From NCBI GenBank assembly GCA_030750865.1, contig JASMHE010000008.1, forward strand, positions 248,001-312,000: 64,000 nucleotides of DNA. The letters run 5' to 3'. Source of the stretch: Alphaproteobacteria bacterium. Lineage in GTDB: Bacteria > Pseudomonadota > Alphaproteobacteria > Micavibrionales > Micavibrionaceae. The notes under the pieces are model-generated. The model did no database searches, was not told the origin of the DNA, and was given only the letters and a program-made list of their open reading frames with translations. Positions 46,114 through 55,351 of this stretch are shown here, piece after piece. How positions within the stretch are numbered: the stretch's first letter is position 1; each line of letters starts with the position of its first letter. Position numbers and translations under genes: made by a program.

Positions 46114-47261
46114 GGAAACGCCCTTATAAAAGCATAAATTCTTTTCAACATGTTTCTAATACTGAACTGTATATCTCCTATACATAAGAAGAAAGGGCGC
46201 CTAGCTTTGTTTCTATTCAGGGAAGATAAAAATATGTATAACGACGAGTAATTTTTTATATTATCCGATAGCGGTAAGGTCAAAGAGCGATCAATATTTT
46301 GTGTATGGCTTGGTAATCGCCGTGTCAATCCATCCATGTAGAGTTGCCCATCAAAAGGCAAGCCCTTTGCGCTATACAAATCTCGTAATTCTTCTGTCAA
46401 TTTCTGCACAGTATAATCTTCACGCGTTTGTACTGCGATCTCGTCAATCATCTTTGGCGAGATAGAGATGGGATCGTCAAGAAGACTACAAAACGCATCA
46501 CACGCTTCTTCATCTGACGTGAATAGTCGGCTATTTTCAGCATTAAGGTAGTCTCGCCCTCCCCCGGCGAGATAAGATTTCGCTACAATAGGCACGCCGC
46601 ATAACAGCGCCTCTGCGATCACACGTGATTCACCTTCTCTGTCACTGAACAAAGTGAAAATCCTTGATTGATTATAATACGAGGCAATTTCGGATGGACT
46701 CAAAGGAAAGTTTGTTTTTTTCGATTTTAAATGAAGTATTTCTAGCTGTTTTTTTTGTTCTTCCGTGAATATGAGGTGATAATCTTTATACAGATTTAAA
46801 TAACTGTAGCCAGCTCGTTTTATCTGCGTGTCAGAAACAATCAATAATATTTTTGTATGCGGCCGTTTTTCTAATACACGTTTCATAACCAAGAAAAAAT
46901 GATCAATACGCTTTTGCAATATAGGTCTTGTTATGTATAAAATATCCCATATTTTATGAATATGTAGATTCGGCTGGAAACAAACTGGGATAAATTCCCG
47001 ACTCGACATTTTGATATGTGGCTTATTCCATGTGTCAGGCACGCGCATGTTACCCGCGGCAGACATATAAAAGTCAACGTAAGGCACATCAATCATATGT
47101 TTCTGATAACCTCCCGAGTGCATCCCCAGAAAATATTCTTCTTTTATTTTGTCCAAAAGTAGGCGCAATGTCCGTGGCGCGGTCGTCAGAAGATGTCTCT
47201 CGTTGTGTGTTAATATTATGATGCCTTTAGATTGACCTTCAGGTTCCTTCATTACAAACAT
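46110..47261 (-). CDS. Glycosyltransferase of the GT-B (family 4-like) type
   Basis: A 383-residue protein. The C-terminal half has the GT4 donor-site pattern: RIFTLFSDREGESRVIAEALLCGVPIVAK, giving the E-x7-E-type motif. The N-terminal half is weakly conserved. It starts ten bases after the SGNH gene ends and overlaps the next gene by four bases, so it belongs to the minus-strand operon of the island. Confidence 0.82.
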   Translation of the reverse strand: MFVMKEPEGQSKGIIILTHNERHLLTTAPRTLRLLLDKIKEEYFLGMHSGGYQKHMIDVPYVDFYMSAAGNMRVPDTWNKPHIKMSSREFIPVCFQPNLHIHKIWDILYITRPILQKRIDHFFLVMKRVLEKRPHTKILLIVSDTQIKRAGYSYLNLYKDYHLIFTEEQKKQLEILHLKSKKTNFPLSPSEIASYYNQSRIFTLFSDREGESRVIAEALLCGVPIVAKSYLAGGGRDYLNAENSRLFTSDEEACDAFCSLLDDPISISPKMIDEIAVQTREDYTVQKLTEELRDLYSAKGLPFDGQLYMDGLTRRLPSHTQNIDRSLTLPLSDNIKNYSSLYIFLSSLNRNKARRPFFLCIGDIQFSIRNMLKRIYAFIRAFP

Positions 47262-47270
47262 AAACGCTAC

Positions 47271-48632
47271 CTATTCCTTGATAGATGCCAAAGACATATC
47301 TCTGAGATGTGCTGCAATATCTGTACTTATTATATCGGATCCAGTTTCGGAGAAATGACCCCCGACTTTCGTAAACAGCGTATCGCACTGATCATAATAT
47401 TCATCAAATAAGTTTAGGTACAGGATATTGTTTTTATTCATATAGATAAACAAATCCTCATAAAATGCCGGAGACACCTTCGCCATACAACCATACTTAT
47501 GCGGAATAAATACGAACAAGGCGTGCACGCCCCTCTGCTTGGACACATCATGTATCTGATCTAGAAGTTTATAGGCGTCTGGCTTCTCATGCTCTGGAAC
47601 ACTGTAATAAGACACATCCTCTTGACCAGAGATGCCTTTCGCCTGATATCGTTTTTTTACGGTGGCTACTATGAAATATCCGGAGATATATTGCGCAAAT
47701 TTCTCTAGTCGTGTTTCTTGTTTCGGATACGATTCAATATATGCGTTTACTTTTCGATTATAGTCTTCTTCAAATGCGGGATACTGCTTGAAATAATGCT
47801 GTGTAAAATTTTTGTCGGTTAAATATGTTTTTAAAATAGGTACACGTAGCTCTCTTGAAAAATCAATCAAGAGTCTGTGATGCATCCTCACAAAATCATT
47901 TGCCGAGAAAACAAACACTGCTGTTTGTGGTTCATATTCTTCTAAAAATTCTCGGTAAGTTGCGTAATACACGAGAGGCGAACTTCCACGTAGGCCAAGT
48001 CCAATCACATTATGATCTAATTTGTTGCGCAACCCATAGATCATGTTTTTTTCAAGGCATGCGCCGTTTACAAAAGAATCCCCCAGAAAGAGAATAGACC
48101 CGTTTGGTTTGTCCCAGACCCAATCAGGGTTGTTAAAACCGTACCTATCAGCATCGTAAATATGCCAGCCATTATCTTCTTTACAATTTAATGTCGGCTT
48201 ATTGGACAAGCCTGATAATGGAAAGATAGCTTCCCCCCACTCTGTTTCCGGCCATTCAGACATATAACTATATTCGGGACGAGCAGAATCTCCTTCAAAG
48301 ATAGGCATAAAAGATTGCGGAAAGACGGCAGGTACAATCTGGAAATTCTGCTTTTTGAACCCATAGAATGCATCGATCTTGCTTTGGTCAGCAGATTCGG
48401 TGATTGCGCCATAGACTGTGCCTAGACACGAAAAAATCAAAATAATAGATAATAGGTTTGCCCATATCACTTTGCCTAGAACTTTGAACAAGAGAAATAA
48501 GGCAACGGCAATGGCACATAAATGATATACGGCAATATAAACATCACCGAGATCACTTGAACCAAATGCAGGAGAAAACAACGCAAATGATAGAAAATAC
48601 ACTAAAGCTACTGCTGCATAGAAATATACCAT
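47271..48632 (-). CDS. Membrane SGNH-hydrolase-like protein, probable O-acyl carrier enzyme
   Basis: A 453-residue protein with three hydrophobic helices in the first 90 residues, then a large domain holding the SGNH block I motif LFLGDSFVNG and a late GGHFSETGSD that could supply the catalytic His. Such proteins in polysaccharide loci often add or remove acetyl groups in the periplasm. The start ATG overlaps the carbamoyltransferase stop in a TGATG. It is downstream of the carbamoyltransferase, a combination seen in many carbamoyl-sugar clusters. Confidence 0.78.
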   Translation of the reverse strand: MVYFYAAVALVYFLSFALFSPAFGSSDLGDVYIAVYHLCAIAVALFLLFKVLGKVIWANLLSIILIFSCLGTVYGAITESADQSKIDAFYGFKKQNFQIVPAVFPQSFMPIFEGDSARPEYSYMSEWPETEWGEAIFPLSGLSNKPTLNCKEDNGWHIYDADRYGFNNPDWVWDKPNGSILFLGDSFVNGACLEKNMIYGLRNKLDHNVIGLGLRGSSPLVYYATYREFLEEYEPQTAVFVFSANDFVRMHHRLLIDFSRELRVPILKTYLTDKNFTQHYFKQYPAFEEDYNRKVNAYIESYPKQETRLEKFAQYISGYFIVATVKKRYQAKGISGQEDVSYYSVPEHEKPDAYKLLDQIHDVSKQRGVHALFVFIPHKYGCMAKVSPAFYEDLFIYMNKNNILYLNLFDEYYDQCDTLFTKVGGHFSETGSDIISTDIAAHLRDMSLASIKE

Positions 48633-50500
48633 CAATCTAACTCAAAACTGTCCTTATAATTTTTTTGCAGAGCGGTATTTTGATCTTCTTTCCGCAAAAA
48701 ACAATTTCCGACAACTAATACTTCAATGTCCGTCCCCATAAAACAACGAAAAGCATCTTTGGGCGTACATACAATGGGCTCCCCTCTTACATTGAAACTC
48801 GTATTGACGACCATTGGACAACCGGATTTCTGATAAAAGGCCTCTATCAAGGCATGGTAGCGTGGATTAGTGTGAGCATGGACAGTTTGGATTCTTGCGG
48901 AATAATCAACATGCGTCACTGCTGGCACTTCAGACCGTGACACATTCAATTTATCAATCCCGAACAGGCTTTGTTCCTCTTCAGACATTTCATGGCATTT
49001 TTGTGATGCAACATTCGCCACCAACAACATGTAAGGGCTCACATCAGATTTGTTTATATCAAACCATTCGGATGCATATTCAGATAAAACGGATGGTGCA
49101 AACGGTCGAAAACTTTCTCTATATTTAACTTTCAGATTCAAAATTTTCTGCATAACAGAAGAGCGCGGATCACCTAAAATAGAACGGTTCCCTAGCGCAC
49201 GTGGACCAAATTCCATACGTCCCTGATGCCAGCCAATTGCTTTACCGTCCACAAGCGCCTGCGCTGTTTTTTCAAACAACGCCTGATCATCCAGAACATC
49301 ATAGGACGCGCCGGCGTTTTTCAAATCTTCCTCGATTTCATCCTGTGAAAATGCAGGCCCCAAATATGCCCCTGACATCAAATCACAGCTTTTATTTGTT
49401 TCATAATCTAAGGAGATATCGGATTTTTCTTTTCCTAGATCCATATGCCAAAGAGCCAAAGCGGACCCTATTGCACCACCGGCATCGCCGGAAGCTGGCT
49501 GTACCCAGATATTTTTGAACGCCTGATCACGTAACACTTTTCCATTTGCTACACAATTCAATGCAACTCCACCGGCTAAACACAGGTTCGGCATTTTGTA
49601 TTCTGCAGCCAGTGCCCGCGTTAAACGTAACACAATCTCCTCAGTTACGGCCTGAACAGAAGCGGCAATATCCATATGAAACTGTGTGAGTGGATCTGTA
49701 TCAGGGTTTCGGACTGGTTGACCGAACAAATCAGAAAACTTTTTGTTCGTCATTGTAAAGCCGGTGCAATAATTGAAATAAGACATATCCATACGAAAAG
49801 ATCCGTCTTCTTTTACATCTATGATATGCTCTAGAATCAGGTCTTTATATTTAGGAACGCCATAGGGAGCGAGCCCCATAACCTTGTACTCGCCTGAATT
49901 GACTTTGAAGCCAGTATAATAAGTAAACGCCGAATAGAGCAGGCCCAAAGAATGGGGGAAATGTATCTCTTTATGGATATAAAGATCGTTACCTCTTCCG
50001 ATAGATACTGTTGTTGTCGCCCATTCTCCAACACCATCCAGCGTGAGCACAACAGCATCATTATATGGAGAAGCATAATAAGCGCTTGCTGCATGACTAA
50101 AATGGTGCTCCGAAAACATGATTTTATCTTTTACCGAAGTAACTGCAGGATCAATCCTCTGTAGCTCTTTGATAATAAGGTCTTTTTGAAACAGTTTTTC
50201 CCTTAACCACAATGGCATGGCCATACAGAAAGATCTAAATCCTTTCGGTGCGAATGCCAAATATGTTTCGAGCAGTCTTTCAAATTTCAGAAACGGTTTA
50301 TCATAAAATGCAAAGTAAGAGATGTCCTGCAAGGAGATATTGGCATGCTCAAGGCAATAAGCGATTGCATGCTCGGGGAAGCTATCGTCGTGCTTCACTC
50401 GTGTAAAGCGCTCTTCTTGTGCAGCAGCGATGACGCGCCCATCGCAAAGAAGAGCCGCGGCGCTATCGTGATAATAGGCTGATATTCCTAAGATATACAT
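48632..50500 (-). CDS. NodU/CmcH-family carbamoyltransferase
   Basis: A 622-residue enzyme from ATG 50500, starting MYILGISAYYHDSAAAL as the family does. It transfers a carbamoyl group from carbamoyl phosphate via an adenylate onto a hydroxyl, here presumably a sugar. Key blocks are the HHFSHAASAYYAS motif in the N-terminal Kae1-like domain, GWHQGRMEFGPRALGNRSI and the C-terminal FNVRGEPIVCTP. It belongs with the small DUF5989 and SxtJ genes upstream, which commonly accompany this enzyme. Confidence 0.95.
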   Translation of the reverse strand: MYILGISAYYHDSAAALLCDGRVIAAAQEERFTRVKHDDSFPEHAIAYCLEHANISLQDISYFAFYDKPFLKFERLLETYLAFAPKGFRSFCMAMPLWLREKLFQKDLIIKELQRIDPAVTSVKDKIMFSEHHFSHAASAYYASPYNDAVVLTLDGVGEWATTTVSIGRGNDLYIHKEIHFPHSLGLLYSAFTYYTGFKVNSGEYKVMGLAPYGVPKYKDLILEHIIDVKEDGSFRMDMSYFNYCTGFTMTNKKFSDLFGQPVRNPDTDPLTQFHMDIAASVQAVTEEIVLRLTRALAAEYKMPNLCLAGGVALNCVANGKVLRDQAFKNIWVQPASGDAGGAIGSALALWHMDLGKEKSDISLDYETNKSCDLMSGAYLGPAFSQDEIEEDLKNAGASYDVLDDQALFEKTAQALVDGKAIGWHQGRMEFGPRALGNRSILGDPRSSVMQKILNLKVKYRESFRPFAPSVLSEYASEWFDINKSDVSPYMLLVANVASQKCHEMSEEEQSLFGIDKLNVSRSEVPAVTHVDYSARIQTVHAHTNPRYHALIEAFYQKSGCPMVVNTSFNVRGEPIVCTPKDAFRCFMGTDIEVLVVGNCFLRKEDQNTALQKNYKDSFELD

Positions 50501-50516
50501 AGTCACCCAAGTTTTT

Positions 50517-50672
50517 CTAAAAAATCGTGTAAATGAAAGGGGCTACGACCGAGCCCTTTACCAAAATTAAGAGTCCACCAAGACTCACAAATAAGAATAA
50601 AATCGGTATCATCCAGTACTTCTTTCTAGCATGTACGAACCTGAGCAGTTCCATAAATATAGACATATTCAT
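50517..50672 (-). pseudogene. DUF5989-type small membrane protein, frameshifted
   Basis: Reading from ATG 50672 gives MNMSIFMELLRFVHARKK, then a hydrophobic helix ending FVSL, as in DUF5989 proteins of about 50 residues. After CTT (50582-50580) the expected continuation GGLLILVKGSVVAPFIYTIF lies in another frame, reached if one T of the CTTTGG run is removed. As sequenced, the first frame runs through unrelated residues to TAG at 50517. The family's usual C-terminus is APFIYTLF, so the shifted frame is very likely the original. No stop follows APFIYTIF in that frame unless one T is also added to the ATTTTTAG run. Either this is a real decay event or two homopolymer errors. Confidence 0.75.
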
Positions 50673-50684
50673 TCCGTTTCTTTT

Positions 50685-51110
50685 TTAAAATTGATCTCGC
50701 ATGCTTCCCTTTTGCGGTCCTTGAGGTGTCCTGGGTAGCCAATAACTTTTTGCCATGTTGTCCAGCTTCAGATTTAAAAGATCCTTACCAAAAACCTTCA
50801 TAAACAAACCGATCGGAACGACAACTAGAAAAAATAGAGCCCCCATGATAAAAGGGTTTACAATTTTGTGTAGCACCATGCCCAGCTTAAACCATAATCT
50901 ATTTGGAACAGATAGAGTCTTAGGAATAGTTATCGAGATGGCGCACAAAATGACAGACGTGCAGAAAGCCCAGGTACGTATATATTCTTCACCATGAAAC
51001 CAGGGCCACAGAGCTACAAGTAAAAAGATTACACTAAAAAACAGGCCGAAAGTTTTCTCTGAGCCTACCTCTGCTTTATCTCTATCTTTGTATGTATCGT
51101 ACGATGCCAT
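50685..51110 (-). CDS. SxtJ-family membrane protein
   Basis: A 141-residue protein with two pairs of hydrophobic helices (about 22-40 and 45-62, then 84-110) and a C-terminal tail KSYWLPRTPQGPQKGSMRDQF-like, typical of SxtJ. It is a regular companion of NodU-type carbamoyltransferases, probably in a membrane complex; the exact role is unknown. It is the first gene of the minus-strand operon, with about 100 bases before the divergent gene at 51271. Confidence 0.82.
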   Translation of the reverse strand: MASYDTYKDRDKAEVGSEKTFGLFFSVIFLLVALWPWFHGEEYIRTWAFCTSVILCAISITIPKTLSVPNRLWFKLGMVLHKIVNPFIMGALFFLVVVPIGLFMKVFGKDLLNLKLDNMAKSYWLPRTPQGPQKGSMRDQF

Positions 51111-51270
51111 AGCCTCTTGTCTCCGATTGACATTAATGTATCGAAGTTTTACACAACATCATCACGTTTATCAATTGATATCTAAACTCTTGTAAGTAAT
51201 TCTGGTTGTGATATGCCTTATTGGCTCAACACTGTCAATTTACTATGGAATATGCAGGTTTTATCAGGCG

Positions 51271-52629
51271 ATGTCATCTTCTTCTTTGTCCTCTTTTGAA
51301 AAAACGCCGAAAGCGATTGCTGTTTACATCCAATCACTGGAAAATCAGTTCAACCTTTTTGAAAGAACGCAGTTTAAAAATGTTCACGCATGGAAACTGG
51401 TACGCACGACTGTACAAGAGACGTTAGGGCAAGGCCTGAAAATACATGGGCGCAAACAACCTGCGGGAAAACAAAAATGGTTTTCCGTCTTTACCGCCAT
51501 TTTTTTCATTGTGCGGGATTTCTTGTTCCGGAATCCATTCCTGACTCTGGGGACATATCATGATGTTGTGTTGCCGCACCGCAGACAGATTGCCGGAGAA
51601 GATATTCACAGCAAACACGTGCTGTCTTCGGACGAAAACAAACAGCGCCGGCGCTTGATCTTGTATGATGACTGGCGCGGGCAACAATATGATAGCGCCA
51701 AAACAATGTCATTTGTCTGGGGCATCGCAAAAATATATGGAATGCTTTGCCGGTTGTTACGCGGGAAAAGTGATATTTTTTCAGATGTTGCAGGTCAAAT
51801 ATTTACGCAAACCGGTATGCGTATTCATTTAGACAAAATGACAAGGCAAAAAGCAGCTGAGTTTCGTGTAAAAAAAGCGTTTTATAACCTGCTCTTTCGT
51901 ATCAAAAAAATTGAAACGGTATATCTCGTGGTTGCCTACGGAAAAGAACCTGTCATAGCAGCCGCGCAAGATCTTGGTATAGAAACGATCGAGTTACAAC
52001 ATGGATTGATTAACGATTTCCACTTGGGCTACGCGTTTCCCGAGCAGCATTGCATCCCCTATTTCCCAGACAAATTATGGCTGTTTGGCCAATTCTGGGC
52101 AGACACAACGCCTTTGCCGAAAGCATGCTCTTATGACGTGATCGGATCGGAGCATATGCGCGGTGTTGTTGCTGCGTATGAACAAATAACACAGTCCAAA
52201 ACCCCGAAATCAATCTTGTTTTGCTCACAGGGCACGATTGCCGCTGAACTGTTCCCTATTGCACGCGATCTGGCCACATTATTGCCGACCTATACGATTT
52301 GCTATCGTTTACATCCGGGGGAAGACCCTGATGCTTATAACATTCACCTGAAGGGCATGCCTGACAATATACGCCTGTCATATGGCAGTAATGAAAATAC
52401 GTACGAATTGATGGCGCGGTCGGAGTATAATGCCGGTGTATATTCAACCACGATCTGGGAAGGAACGGCCTTGCACTGCAAAACCATTGTCGTCGCTTTG
52501 CCCGGACATGAAGCTGCTGAAGGGTTAATCCAAAAAAAGCAGGCATTTTTAGCAAATAATGCAGCAGAGATCGCAGAAAATATTCATGACATCCCCTCTC
52601 CTGCAGATAGCAGCTATTTTTACGCCTAA
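51271..52629 (+). CDS. Capsule-type GT-B glycan biosynthesis protein
   Basis: A protein of about 452 residues from ATG 51271; the ORF opens at a GTG at 51208, but those 21 residues look non-coding. The second half shows a GT-B pattern: ETIELQHGLINDFHLGY (the QHG motif of KpsC/KpsS-like and related transferases), SILFCSQGTIA and YRLHPGEDPDAY, then a WEGTALHCKTIVVALPG segment. It is probably a transferase for an acidic sugar such as Kdo or a nonulosonate, given the neighbouring genes. That specificity is inferred. Confidence 0.72.
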   Translation: MSSSSLSSFEKTPKAIAVYIQSLENQFNLFERTQFKNVHAWKLVRTTVQETLGQGLKIHGRKQPAGKQKWFSVFTAIFFIVRDFLFRNPFLTLGTYHDVVLPHRRQIAGEDIHSKHVLSSDENKQRRRLILYDDWRGQQYDSAKTMSFVWGIAKIYGMLCRLLRGKSDIFSDVAGQIFTQTGMRIHLDKMTRQKAAEFRVKKAFYNLLFRIKKIETVYLVVAYGKEPVIAAAQDLGIETIELQHGLINDFHLGYAFPEQHCIPYFPDKLWLFGQFWADTTPLPKACSYDVIGSEHMRGVVAAYEQITQSKTPKSILFCSQGTIAAELFPIARDLATLLPTYTICYRLHPGEDPDAYNIHLKGMPDNIRLSYGSNENTYELMARSEYNAGVYSTTIWEGTALHCKTIVVALPGHEAAEGLIQKKQAFLANNAAEIAENIHDIPSPADSSYFYA

Positions 52630-52784
52630 AAGTCTATCTGTATAGGCAGATATCCATAGCGTGCCATTGCAGACTGTGCTATGTCTATGTCGCGTGCATA
52701 CTGCGAAGTGAAGGTATAAATACTGCGTTTGCCGTATGATGGCATGGATATAGTTACCTGATAAACAAGCTGGGTGAAAATGAT

Positions 52785-53660
52785 ATGATGAATGCGTTGA
52801 AAAAGTCTGCCAAATCTTTGGTCTGGAAAGTCTCCCCAAAGCTGAATGCAACACTAAGAATGGAGCGCTATAAATCGCTGAACACAAAATTCCCTAACGT
52901 GTTCAATGATGAAGACGCCCAGAAAAATGCACTTTTGCAACAAGTGTACGATCAAGGGTTTGCTGTTCTCCCGTCTTATTTTGACGCAGCGTGGTGCGAA
53001 AAATGTATCGCGGAATTCCATGACATGAAAGAGTGCCACCCCTCATTTGTACAAAGCCGTGAAGATGATCGTATTTTTGGTTGTGAAAATGTATCGGAAA
53101 CTTTTGCACGCTTTCACGACGACAAATTCTTACAATCTATTGCAGATCAATATTATGGTGAGACTGCAAAGATTAATGTCTCTCTGGTTAATCACGTAGA
53201 GCCGACCAAGGGGAGTGTTCTCGGATCTGGTGGAGATTGGCATCGTGATCGCATGATCCGTCAATTCAAGGCATTGGTGTATTTGAAGGATGTGACGGAT
53301 GAAAACGGACCCTTCCAATACATTGTAGGGTCCAATACACATCATCACGCACAATTCAAAGCAGACACAGCTGTGACAGGTATGCCCCAGAACGCAACGC
53401 GCCTGACAGACAAAGACGTACAGCCTTTAGTTGATCGAGATCCATCTCGTCTCAAAACATTTACCGCACCAAAAGGGACGGTCGTACTTGTGGACACATC
53501 AGGAATTCACAGAGGCATGCCTATTAAGGATGGTGAGCGTTACGCTATGTTCAACTACTATATTCCGGCCAGCGAATATGATAGTAACTATGTCCATAAA
53601 AAGTTCGCGCCAGTCGTTCCTGAAAACTTCAGCATGAACAAAAATGATCAAGACCGTTAG
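52785..53660 (+). CDS. Phytanoyl-CoA dioxygenase (PhyH) family oxygenase
   Basis: A 291-residue Fe(II)/2-oxoglutarate enzyme. The metal triad is H153-x-D155 (WHRD) and the distal H242 in SGIHRGMP, with the 2-oxoglutarate-binding Arg two residues or more after. PhyH proteins hydroxylate lipids, antibiotics and occasionally sugars. Position next to a NeuB-type synthase suggests a sugar or lipid modification in the glycan. It is followed by 46 bases and the NeuB-like gene. Confidence 0.88.
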   Translation: MMNALKKSAKSLVWKVSPKLNATLRMERYKSLNTKFPNVFNDEDAQKNALLQQVYDQGFAVLPSYFDAAWCEKCIAEFHDMKECHPSFVQSREDDRIFGCENVSETFARFHDDKFLQSIADQYYGETAKINVSLVNHVEPTKGSVLGSGGDWHRDRMIRQFKALVYLKDVTDENGPFQYIVGSNTHHHAQFKADTAVTGMPQNATRLTDKDVQPLVDRDPSRLKTFTAPKGTVVLVDTSGIHRGMPIKDGERYAMFNYYIPASEYDSNYVHKKFAPVVPENFSMNKNDQDR

Positions 53661-53706
53661 AAAAACCAATATTCTTCTATAGAAAGCTTCGACCGAGGAG
53701 ATAGAA

Positions 53707-54579
53707 ATGAAAAAACTTATTGCAGAAATCGGATGTAATCATATGGGCGATATGAATATCGCGAAAAAAATGATTAGCGTCGCCGCCTCATTCTGTGAAG
53801 TTGATGTTGTGAAATTCCAGAAGAGAACACCAAAAGAGCTTCTCTCAGATGATCAATACAACAGCCCCCACCCTGTTCCTTATAATTCATTTGGGGATAC
53901 ATATGGGGCGCACCGTGAATTTTTGGAATTCTCGGTTGATCAACATAAGGAATTGCAGGATTACTGCGAAGAAGTGGGTGTTTCTTACAGTACATCCGTT
54001 TGGGATATGACATCCGCAAAGGAAATAACATCTTTAAAGCCCGAGCTTATAAAAATTCCTTCTGCAACAAACTTACACTTTGATTTGTTACAGTATCTTT
54101 CCGATGATTTCGGAGGACAAATTCATATCTCAACAGGTATGACAACAAAAGAAGAGATTGAATCTATAATTTCATTCATGGAAAAAACAGGTCGCGCCAA
54201 AGATGTGGTCCTATACGCCTGTACATCTGCTTACCCTGTTGAATTCGAAGATATCTGCCTGTTGGAAATCTCGCGTTATATTGAGGAATACGGCAACCGC
54301 GTCAACTGTATCGGCTTCTCAGGTCACCATAAGGGGATTGCCGCTGATGTTGCTGCCATTACACTGGGTGCGGATTGGATCGAAAGGCATTATACGCTTG
54401 ATCGCACATGGAAAGGTACAGACCACGCTGCTTCGTTGGAACCCGGCGGATTGCGCACTCTCAAACGCGACATGGTCAATGTGAGTAAAGCTTTGACGTT
54501 CAAAGATACTGACCTGTTGGATGTAGAAATTGAGCAACGCAAAAAACTAAAATGGGAACCTTCCGAGCGCGCAGCTTAA
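53707..54579 (+). CDS. NeuB-family synthase without SAF domain
   Basis: A 290-residue aldolase-like enzyme of the NeuB family, which condenses phosphoenolpyruvate with an aldose. The TIM barrel is complete: KLIAEIGCNHMGD, VDVVKFQK, PELIKIPSATN, HISTGMT, YACTSAYP and the CIGFSGHHKG block. NeuB, LegI and PseI run to about 340-350 residues and end in an antifreeze-like (SAF) domain, which is absent here. The SAF domain helps bind the acceptor sugar in known enzymes, so the acceptor probably differs from ManNAc. It is the first of four tightly packed genes that include NeuA-like and KdsC-like enzymes. Confidence 0.85.
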   Translation: MKKLIAEIGCNHMGDMNIAKKMISVAASFCEVDVVKFQKRTPKELLSDDQYNSPHPVPYNSFGDTYGAHREFLEFSVDQHKELQDYCEEVGVSYSTSVWDMTSAKEITSLKPELIKIPSATNLHFDLLQYLSDDFGGQIHISTGMTTKEEIESIISFMEKTGRAKDVVLYACTSAYPVEFEDICLLEISRYIEEYGNRVNCIGFSGHHKGIAADVAAITLGADWIERHYTLDRTWKGTDHAASLEPGGLRTLKRDMVNVSKALTFKDTDLLDVEIEQRKKLKWEPSERAA

Positions 54580-54607
54580 CAGAGAAATCGCGTTAATCGC
54601 ATTATAT

Positions 54608-55351
54608 GTGCGCAGCATGATGGAAACAGGAAAGATGCCAGAGCAACACGAAGTCCTTGCAATTATTCCGGCCAGAGGCGGTTCCAAAGGTGTTCCGGGT
54701 AAAAACATCAGGGATATCAACGGAAAGCCACTTATTGCATATAATATCGAGGCAGCAAAGGCATCCCAACGTGTGACGCGTGTGATTGTATCTACGGACT
54801 GTCCGGATATTGAAAGCGTGAGTAAAGCGTATGGTGCTGAAGTCGTACGGCGACCGAAAGAAATATCCGATGACACAGCAAGTTCGGAAAGTGCGCTCAA
54901 TCATGTACTTGGTCAGTTGAAAGAAACAGAAGATTACGCACCGGATGCCATTGCGTTCATGCAATGCACCGTTCCGACAACGCGTGGTGAACACCTTGAT
55001 AAAGGGTTGACTAAATTGTTTGAAGAAGATTTGGATTGCTGTTTTGCTGCGATCCCCTTTGATAAGTTTTTATGGCGGCCGGGACAACCGGAGGGGTTTG
55101 CTGAAGGCATTAATCATGACCATACAAAACAACGTTTGAGACGACAGGACCTGCCCGAACAAGTTCTCGAAACAGGGGCCTTTTACTTGATGAGAACGTC
55201 ATCCTATCTTGCTCGTCAGAACCGTTTTTGCGGTAAAACAAAATACGTGATATTAGGTGGCGTAGAAATGCTTGATATCGATACATTACAGGATTTGAAA
55301 CGTGCTGAAATCATTTTATCAGAGCTTACTTTGGCAGATACTGCCTCATAG
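54608..55351 (+). CDS. NeuA-type CMP-sugar synthetase (acylneuraminate cytidylyltransferase family)
   Basis: A 247-residue enzyme (fewer if a later Met such as MMETGK is used) that couples CTP to a 3-deoxy-keto-acid sugar. The signature IIPARGGSKGVPGKN (near 18-32) is characteristic, with the later VIVSTDC, VRRPKEISDDTASSESA and ETGAFYLMRTS blocks. It could make CMP-nonulosonate or a Kdo-like CMP sugar. It follows the NeuB-like gene after 28 bases and overlaps the phosphatase gene. Confidence 0.92.
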   Translation: MRSMMETGKMPEQHEVLAIIPARGGSKGVPGKNIRDINGKPLIAYNIEAAKASQRVTRVIVSTDCPDIESVSKAYGAEVVRRPKEISDDTASSESALNHVLGQLKETEDYAPDAIAFMQCTVPTTRGEHLDKGLTKLFEEDLDCCFAAIPFDKFLWRPGQPEGFAEGINHDHTKQRLRRQDLPEQVLETGAFYLMRTSSYLARQNRFCGKTKYVILGGVEMLDIDTLQDLKRAEIILSELTLADTAS

